From Streptomyces meridianus (GTDB taxonomy: Bacteria > Actinomycetota > Actinomycetes > Streptomycetales > Streptomycetaceae): a stretch of DNA of 64,000 nucleotides. The notes beneath the pieces are model-generated. The model did not search any database. It saw only the letters and a list, made by a program, of their open reading frames with translations, and was not told the DNA's origin. The DNA lies in NCBI RefSeq assembly GCF_023703325.1, contig NZ_JAMQGM010000013.1, positions 49,219 to 113,218 on the forward strand, given 5' to 3'. This document shows, piece after piece, positions 58,790-64,000 of the stretch (its first letter is position 1; each line of letters begins with the position of its first letter). The position numbers and the translations under genes are program-made.

Positions 58790-58811
58790 CGTCGCACCAC
58801 GTCGCCGCGGA

Positions 58812-59309
58812 TCAGGCGGACTTCACGACCCTGCGCACGTTCTCGATCCGGCCGGGGCCGGTCTTCAGGTGCTCCGCCCGTGCCTGCACGAAGAGCACGC
58901 CGATCTCGGCCCGGCGCTCGTCCGTCATGTTCTCCCGCGCATCGTTGAGGAGCGTGCGCTCCTCCTCGTCGGTGTGGTGGGTGATCGCCTCGACGAGCTC
59001 CTCGAGCTTTTCCTCCCAGACGTCACTGGCGGTGTCGTCCACCTCGAGCAGGGCGAGCAGCGCCCTGTTGCCCTCGTCGTGCTCGTGCACGCCGTGCTCG
59101 ACGTCCTCGTTGTCGACGTTCTTGTAACGCCTCAGCGCGGGATAGACCTTTTCCTCCTCGGCCTCCGCGTGGGCAATGAGCAGATCGGCGAACTCCTTCA
59201 GCGCACCGGCCCGGTCGGCCTCCTTGTTGCGCATCGTGCGAAAGAGTTCCTCCATCGTCCGGTGGTCCTCGAGAATCAATTCGACGACGTCGGAAGTGAC
59301 GGACGGCAT
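58812..59309 (-). CDS. Hemerythrin-like domain protein
   Basis: ATG at 59309 after AAGGAG gives 165 residues. His/Glu ligands for a di-iron centre appear in order: ILEDHRTMEELF, LLIAHAEAEEEKVYPAL, VEHGVHEHDEGNRALLA and EAITHHTDEEERTLL. Such cytosolic hemerythrins bind O2 or sense redox/NO. The rest is acidic. A SigB-type promoter match lies 65-89 bp upstream. Divergent from a tiny membrane protein. Confidence 0.93.
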   Translation of the reverse strand: MPSVTSDVVELILEDHRTMEELFRTMRNKEADRAGALKEFADLLIAHAEAEEEKVYPALRRYKNVDNEDVEHGVHEHDEGNRALLALLEVDDTASDVWEEKLEELVEAITHHTDEEERTLLNDARENMTDERRAEIGVLFVQARAEHLKTGPGRIENVRRVVKSA

Positions 59310-59373
59310 GGCGACTCCTTGCATCGGGTTGTTCCGGCCGACGGGCGCGGCATTCATCGGTCCGCCCCTCCGG

Positions 59374-59398
59374 CTACCCGGAACCGGGCTCATCAGGC
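59374..59398 (-). promoter_or_regulatory. Possible SigB-type promoter of the hemerythrin gene
   Basis: On the minus strand GCCT is followed after 15 bases by GGGTAG, close to the Streptomyces SigB consensus GNNT-N14-16-GGGTAC/T. It lies 65-89 bp upstream of the hemerythrin ATG. The last base differs and this motif is short, so confidence is low. Confidence 0.3.
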
Positions 59399-59586
59399 AT
59401 ACCGAAGATCCGTGCGGCGTATCCAGCACCCCGGCCACGACGCGCCGGTGCGGCCGTCGCACCGACGTGGAGCGCGTTCCGGACGGAATTCGGCATCGTA
59501 TGCCCTCCCGCAGAAAAAGCAAACAGGAAATGGGCAGGAATAGCGAATAAGCGCGGGGGCAGGCGAACGGCCGGAGGTTGATAAAC

Positions 59587-59757
59587 ATGGTTCCCCTGCT
59601 TCTCGTTCTGCTTCTCGCCCTGATTCTCTTCGGCGCCGGTTTCGCCATGAAGGCACTGTGGTGGATCGCCGTGATCGTGCTGGTCGTCTGGCTGCTCGGA
59701 TTCGTCGTCCGGCCCACCGCTTCCGGCGGTCGCAGAGGCAGGTGGTACCGCTGGTGA
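59587..59757 (+). CDS. Tiny hydrophobic membrane protein (56 aa, lmo0937-like)
   Basis: ATG at 59587 preceded by GGAGG opens a 56-residue frame: two hydrophobic helices (VPLLLVLLLALILFGAGFAM and LWWIAVIVLVVWLLGFVV) then a basic Gly/Arg/Trp tail. This matches the small lmo0937-type/hydrophobic membrane proteins found in stress regulons. It is divergent from hemerythrin and upstream of the FUSC-type gene. Function unknown. Confidence 0.75.
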   Translation: MVPLLLVLLLALILFGAGFAMKALWWIAVIVLVVWLLGFVVRPTASGGRRGRWYRW

Positions 59758-60032
59758 CGCGCTCCGCCTGACCGAACGGGACGCGTCCGCACGGAAGCGT
59801 CCCGGCCGGGACCCATGTGACGGCCGAACCCGAGACGCGGCGGCCGACCGGAGAATCCGATTCCCGGTCGGCCGCCGCCTTTCTGCGTTCCGCCGCGTTC
59901 CCCGGCCGCTTTCCATCGCATGCCTCCACCACCGGGCCCCGGCGGGACTGCGCGGCGGGTGGATCCCGTTCCGTGAGCGGCCGCACAGCGACCGGCGGTA
60001 TGCCCCCCTGCACGGCAGGGCAGCCGTTCGGC

Positions 60033-61412
60033 ATGGCACGTCTCAGCGGTCCGGTTCGGGCCATGCGCGCAGAGGGCCGTTCCGTCGCCGCAGCGGTCAC
60101 CCGGGCCTTCACGACCGCCGGCCGCGAACGCGATCTGGCCGTCCAGTCGATGAAAGCCGCCGGTGCGGCCATCGTCGCCTGGGCGATCTCGGGCTGGTGG
60201 CTCCAGGACCCGATGGGGATGATGGCGCCCTGGGTGGCGATCCTCCTGGTACAGGGCACCGTCTTCCGGTCCGTGCTGAAAGGCGTCCAGCAGCTCGGGG
60301 CGATCGCCATCGGCACCCTGTTCGGCGCCGGGGCGATGATGCTCACCGGGAACACCCTGACCGCCCTCGCCCTCGTCCTTCCGGCGATGATGCTGCTCAG
60401 CACCTGGTCGTGGTTCGGCGACCAGGGCATTGCCGGGCCCACGACGGCGCTCCTCACCCTCACCTCCGGGCCCGTGTCCGACACCAGCGTCGGCCATCGG
60501 CTGCTCCAGTCCGCCCTCGGCGCCGCCATCGGCATCGCCGTCAACGCGCTCGTCCTGCCGCCCGTCCATCTGCGGGACGTGCGCGAGAGCCTGTGCACCC
60601 TGGCCCACGACACTGCGGACACGCTGGACGCCGTCGCCGAACGGCTGGGCGAGGAGGAGTGGGACGCGAAGGCCGTCGCCGACTGGCGTCACCGCGTCCA
60701 CGGCCTGGAGGGGCGCCTGGACAACCTGCGCTCGGCCCGTCAGTGGAGCGGCGAGAGCATGCGGATGAACCCCAAGTGGCGGAAGCGGCTGCACCGTGAC
60801 GCTCCCCACGTGCCGCCGGAGGACGTGGACGGTCACTGGGTGGCCGTCGTCGGCTCCGTCGACGCACTCGTCCGGATCCTCGTGGACGTCGCCGGCGAGG
60901 ATCGCAGGACCCCCGCACCCACCCTGGGCGCGCTGCGCGAGTACGGCACACTGCTGTCCCGGCTGGCCGCCGCGAGCCGCGCCCAGGGCGACCTGCTCAA
61001 CCGCTCCGAGGTCCGGCAGCGTGCCACCGAACGGGACGACGCCCTCGACGAAGCGGCCCAGCGCGAGGCCGCCCTGCACGAGAAGCTGGCCTCGCCGGGC
61101 GGCAGCCTGTCCAGCATCGCAGCGCTCGGGACCCTGCTGATCCAGGCCCGTGCCATCCGGGCCGAGATCTGCCACGACACCGCGGACCGCTCGGAGGAGG
61201 ACGGCGACGAGGGGACGCGCTCCGCCGCCGGATACCGGGAGGACACCGCGGAGAACACCGCGGTGAACACGGCGGAGAACACCGGAGAAGGCACCGGGCA
61301 GCACGTCGGAGCATCCACCGGGGAGGACACCGCACCGGGTCCGGCCGCGGACGACGACGGGCGAGCCGCAGCCGTCGGCCGTGCCAGGGACCCGCGCAAG
61401 CGCGTACCGTAG
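60033..61412 (+). CDS. FUSC/aromatic-acid-exporter-family membrane protein
   Basis: ATG at 60033 is preferred; the frame is open further upstream, but those codons are low-complexity and lack a ribosome site. The 459-residue protein has four to six membrane helices in the first 180 residues (AIVAWAISGWWLQDPMGMMA; VAILLVQGTVFRSVLKGVQQ; MLLSTWSWFGDQGIAG; GIAVNALVLPPVHLRD) and a long cytosolic helical domain, with a Thr/Glu/Asn/Gly-rich tail (TAENTAVNTAENTGEGTG). The layout is that of FUSC/ArAE-type exporters. Substrate unknown. Confidence 0.83.
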   Translation: MARLSGPVRAMRAEGRSVAAAVTRAFTTAGRERDLAVQSMKAAGAAIVAWAISGWWLQDPMGMMAPWVAILLVQGTVFRSVLKGVQQLGAIAIGTLFGAGAMMLTGNTLTALALVLPAMMLLSTWSWFGDQGIAGPTTALLTLTSGPVSDTSVGHRLLQSALGAAIGIAVNALVLPPVHLRDVRESLCTLAHDTADTLDAVAERLGEEEWDAKAVADWRHRVHGLEGRLDNLRSARQWSGESMRMNPKWRKRLHRDAPHVPPEDVDGHWVAVVGSVDALVRILVDVAGEDRRTPAPTLGALREYGTLLSRLAAASRAQGDLLNRSEVRQRATERDDALDEAAQREAALHEKLASPGGSLSSIAALGTLLIQARAIRAEICHDTADRSEEDGDEGTRSAAGYREDTAENTAVNTAENTGEGTGQHVGASTGEDTAPGPAADDDGRAAAVGRARDPRKRVP

Positions 61413-61451
61413 AACGTTCGGTCGTCACGAGCGTCGGTCCCCGACTGTGAG

Positions 61452-63137
61452 GTGTGCGTGTCCTGCCTGATCGTCCAGAGCGACAAGACGCTGCTGCTGG
61501 AGGTTGACCACGAGCGGGCGGATGCCTGCCGCCGCGCCATCGCGCCGTTCGCGGAGCTGGAGCGCGCCCCCGAGCACATCCACACCTACCGGCTGACGCC
61601 GCTGGGCCTGTGGAACGCCCGCGCCGCGGGGCACGACGCCGAGCAGGTCGTCGACGCGCTCGTCGAGTTCTCCCGCTTCCCGGTCCCGCACGCCCTGCTG
61701 GTCGACGTCGCCGAGACGATGGCCCGCTACGGCCGGCTGCGGCTGCTGAAGCACCCCACGCACGGGCTGGTCCTGGAGAGCACCGACCGGCCGGTCCTCG
61801 AGGAAATCCTCCGGTCGAAGAAGATCCAGCCGCTGGTCGGTGCCCGGATCGACGACGACACCGTTGCCGTCCACCCCTCGGAGCGCGGCCAGATCAAGCA
61901 GGCGCTGCTGAAGCTGGGCTGGCCGGCCGAGGACCTCGCCGGTTACGTCGACGGCGAGGCGCACCCGATCGAGCTGCGCGAGGACGGATGGGCGCTGCGC
62001 CCCTACCAGAAACAGGCCGTCGAGGGCTTCTGGCACGGCGGGTCCGGCGTCGTGGTGCTGCCGTGCGGGGCGGGCAAGACGCTGGTCGGTGCCGGCGCGA
62101 TGGCCACGGCCAAGGCGACCACGCTGATCCTGGTGACCAACACCGTCTCGGCGCGGCAGTGGAAGCACGAGCTGGTGAAGCGCACCTCGCTCACCGAGGA
62201 CGAGATCGGCGAGTACAGCGGTGCGCGCAAGGAGATCCGCCCGGTGACCATCGCCACCTACCAGGTGCTCACCACGCGGCGAAAGGGTGTCTACCCGCAC
62301 CTCGAACTGTTCGACTCGCGCGACTGGGGACTGGTCGTCTACGACGAGGTGCACCTGCTGCCCGCGCCCGTCTTCAAGTTCACCGCCGACCTCCAGGCCC
62401 GCCGCCGGCTGGGGCTGACCGCGACCCTGGTCCGGGAGGACGGCCGCGAGTCGGACGTGTTCTCGCTCATCGGGCCCAAGCGTTTCGACGCGCCGTGGAA
62501 GGAGATCGAGGCGCAGGGGTACATCGCGCCGGCCGACTGCGTCGAGGTCCGCGTCAACCTGACCGATGCGGAGCGGCTGGCCTACGCGACGGCGGAGACC
62601 GAGGAGAAGTACCGGTACTGCTCCACGACGGCCACCAAGCAGCGGGTGACGGAGGCCCTCGTCGCCAAGCACCGGGGGGAGCAGACACTGGTGATCGGCC
62701 AGTACATCGACCAGCTCGACGAGCTCGGCGAGCACCTGAACGTGCCGGTCATCAAGGGCGACACCACCAACGCCCGGCGGGAGCAGCTGTTCGAGGCTTT
62801 CCGGCAGGGCGAGTTGAACGTGCTGGTCGTCTCGAAGGTCGCGAACTTCTCCGTCGACCTGCCCGAGGCGACGGTCGCGATCCAGGTGTCGGGCACGTTC
62901 GGCTCCCGGCAGGAGGAGGCGCAGCGCCTGGGCCGGGTGCTGCGGCCGAAGGCGGACGGGCACGAGGCGCGCTTCTACTCGGTGGTCGCCCGCGACACCG
63001 TCGACCAGGACTTCGCCGCGCACCGGCAGCGGTTCCTGGCCGAGCAGGGGTACGCGTACCGGATCGTCGACGCGGACGACCTGCTGGCCGGCAACGACGG
63101 CATCGGCGGCCTGGCGGGGGGCGGCCCGGCCGCCTGA
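61452..63137 (+). CDS. XPB-type DNA repair helicase
   Basis: GTG at 61452 (another at 61458) gives 561 residues. The N-terminal DNA-damage-recognition-like region (LIVQSDKTLLLEVDHERADA) is followed by helicase motifs in order: Q region LRPYQKQAVEGFW, Walker A VVLPCGAGKTLVG (about 200), DEVH box VVYDEVHLLP (about 295), LGLTATLVRED, and motif VI EEAQRLGRVLRP (about 495) in the RecA2 half. This is the bacterial XPB family, an ATP-dependent 3'-5' helicase implicated in nucleotide excision repair. The gene is free-standing 40 bp after the FUSC-type gene. Confidence 0.94.
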   Translation: MCVSCLIVQSDKTLLLEVDHERADACRRAIAPFAELERAPEHIHTYRLTPLGLWNARAAGHDAEQVVDALVEFSRFPVPHALLVDVAETMARYGRLRLLKHPTHGLVLESTDRPVLEEILRSKKIQPLVGARIDDDTVAVHPSERGQIKQALLKLGWPAEDLAGYVDGEAHPIELREDGWALRPYQKQAVEGFWHGGSGVVVLPCGAGKTLVGAGAMATAKATTLILVTNTVSARQWKHELVKRTSLTEDEIGEYSGARKEIRPVTIATYQVLTTRRKGVYPHLELFDSRDWGLVVYDEVHLLPAPVFKFTADLQARRRLGLTATLVREDGRESDVFSLIGPKRFDAPWKEIEAQGYIAPADCVEVRVNLTDAERLAYATAETEEKYRYCSTTATKQRVTEALVAKHRGEQTLVIGQYIDQLDELGEHLNVPVIKGDTTNARREQLFEAFRQGELNVLVVSKVANFSVDLPEATVAIQVSGTFGSRQEEAQRLGRVLRPKADGHEARFYSVVARDTVDQDFAAHRQRFLAEQGYAYRIVDADDLLAGNDGIGGLAGGGPAA

Positions 63138-63223
63138 GCGGACCGGACGGGGTCCGGATCGGCGAGGAAGTCCGCTCGGCGTGCCCAGCGATCCACGCCG
63201 TCGCCGTGTTGGGCAGACCCCCG

Positions 63224-63778
63224 TCAAGATGGGCAGTCGGAGGACTGTCTGCCCCAGCCGGTGGCAGCCACCACCTCACCCGCGATGTCCACGACAGCGC
63301 GTCCATCGGTTGCCACCCGCACCGTGTCCGCAGATGCCTGCGCATCCAGAAGCCGAGCTTTGCGGGAACTGGACTCCACTGCATCCTCCAGTTCCGTGCC
63401 GAGCTCCCGGCCCGCCAACCGGTCACCGGCGGTGGCGTCGGACGCGGTGAGCAGGACCCGCACGATCCGCACACCGGCCCCCATGCTGCGCTCGAAGATT
63501 CCTGCCGCCTCGGGAAGAACGCTCAACGTGTTCGTGTAGATCAAACGGCGGTAGCCGAGGTCGGCGAAGTTCGCCCAGACAGCGGCCAGATTGCGTTCGA
63601 CGATCTCCAGCCGGTGCGGATCCCCTGCCGGCGCCGGATGCACCTGTCCCATGAAGTCGCCCTCGATGATCGCGTGAGGAACCGGCACAGAACGCAGATG
63701 CGCCGAGACCTCCCACCCCACTGTCGACTTGCCCGCCCCGGCGCGGCCTCCGATGAGCAATAACTCCGCCTGATCCAT
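63224..63778 (-). CDS. P-loop kinase-like hypothetical protein
   Basis: The 184-residue protein starts MDQAELLLIGGRAGAGKSTV, with a clear Walker A. An IIEGDFMGQVHPAP segment and NLAAVWANFADLGYRRLIYT suggest a small-molecule kinase or ATPase lacking a large lid. The C-terminus has DTVRVATDGRAVVDIAGEVV. Substrate unknown. It converges with the XPB gene (86-bp gap). Beyond its start, 63779-64000 shows no credible gene. Confidence 0.8.
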   Translation of the reverse strand: MDQAELLLIGGRAGAGKSTVGWEVSAHLRSVPVPHAIIEGDFMGQVHPAPAGDPHRLEIVERNLAAVWANFADLGYRRLIYTNTLSVLPEAAGIFERSMGAGVRIVRVLLTASDATAGDRLAGRELGTELEDAVESSSRKARLLDAQASADTVRVATDGRAVVDIAGEVVAATGWGRQSSDCPS

Positions 63779-64000
63779 GCAGGCAGCGTGACAGCTCGCA
63801 GGCGCGCCACGCGACCACGTTTACCCCCATGCCTTCCGCAGGAGTGGTCCGGGTCCGCTGCCCTCGCCGCAGTTCAACGGACGACCCCGGTCCACTCACG
63901 CCGTCCACGAACCCAGCCCCCTGAGAGGCTCTGCAGACGCGATACCTGCCATGGCACTCCACCCTGGGGTGCGGTTCCCTCCTAGCCTCGCCGTTTCGGT

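Noticed and set aside
59817..60032. N-terminal extension of the FUSC-type protein
   Set aside because: The 72 extra residues are Arg/Thr/Gly-rich, lack any membrane or family motif, and have no ribosome site.
58812..61304. An 830-codon frame extending the hemerythrin gene upstream
   Set aside because: Hemerythrin similarity begins at the ATG with a good ribosome site at 59309; the upstream extension is antisense to the tiny membrane protein and FUSC-type genes.
63788..63985. 65-codon plus-strand frame at the right edge
   Set aside because: Arg/Pro-rich, no ribosome site, no similarity to a known fold; typical shadow frame.

Overview
The window looks like chromosomal DNA of a Streptomyces-type actinomycete. 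GC content is very high, with third codon positions almost always G or C. Many starts are GTG with GTGA or ATGA overlaps between genes. Several families are typical of the genus: DUF397 with a DUF5753-type HTH regulator, class F sortase, DUF2530, DUF2771, DUF3027, the futalosine menaquinone genes mqnB and mqnD, and an actinobacterial XPB helicase. I saw no rRNA, tRNA, CRISPR array or replication origin.

Layout, left end (1-12 kb): the 3' end of an unidentified gene, a GntR/HutC regulator divergent from two small hypothetical genes, and a HicB antitoxin with a damaged HicA partner. These are followed by a long leftward catabolic cluster: MDMPI-like metalloprotein, AtuA-like protein, acyl-CoA carboxylase beta and alpha, then after a 431-bp regulatory gap an acyl-CoA dehydrogenase and an acyl-CoA ligase. 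The set suggests activation, dehydrogenation and carboxylation of a branched or terpenoid-like acyl-CoA.

12-32 kb is more variable. It holds a DUF234-type AAA ATPase behind a palindrome-rich promoter, a secreted Ig-like protein, and a carboxymuconolactone decarboxylase with a perfect match to the ECF41 promoter consensus. It also holds a methyltransferase, acetyltransferases, an LLM oxidoreductase, a Nudix hydrolase, an abaA/whiJ-like HTH-DUF397-ATPase trio, and a class F sortase next to a repeat-rich putative substrate. Further right are an ArsR-rhodanese regulator divergent from an internally deleted MBL-rhodanese gene plus MFS transporter, a GlcDF-type dehydrogenase, an APC permease, and a 5'-truncated relative of the DUF234 ATPase.

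32-64 kb is mostly conserved chromosome. It contains serC, an AbrB/RelE-like toxin-antitoxin pair, VOC and SGNH proteins, an aldo/keto reductase, thpR, an MFS-MarR unit, an NCS2 purine permease and DUF2530. An intact IS630 element sits exactly in the stop codon of a sacsin-like ATPase gene. Beyond it are DUF3027, MFS and DUF2771 genes, mqnB-mqnD, a cold-shock-domain protein, a HAD phosphatase, a HAAS-type membrane protein, a WYL/helicase-C protein, hemerythrin, a tiny membrane protein, a FUSC-type exporter, XPB helicase and a P-loop kinase. Convergent gene ends are often marked by strong GC-rich hairpins.

The observations most worth following are the sortase F/repeat-protein pair with a thrice-repeated GG-x-x-TGGGA motif, the orphan ECF41 promoter, the IS630 insertion that rebuilds the stop codon it hit, the collapsed MBL-rhodanese gene that stays open and coupled to its transporter, and the two DUF234 ATPases in different states of decay.
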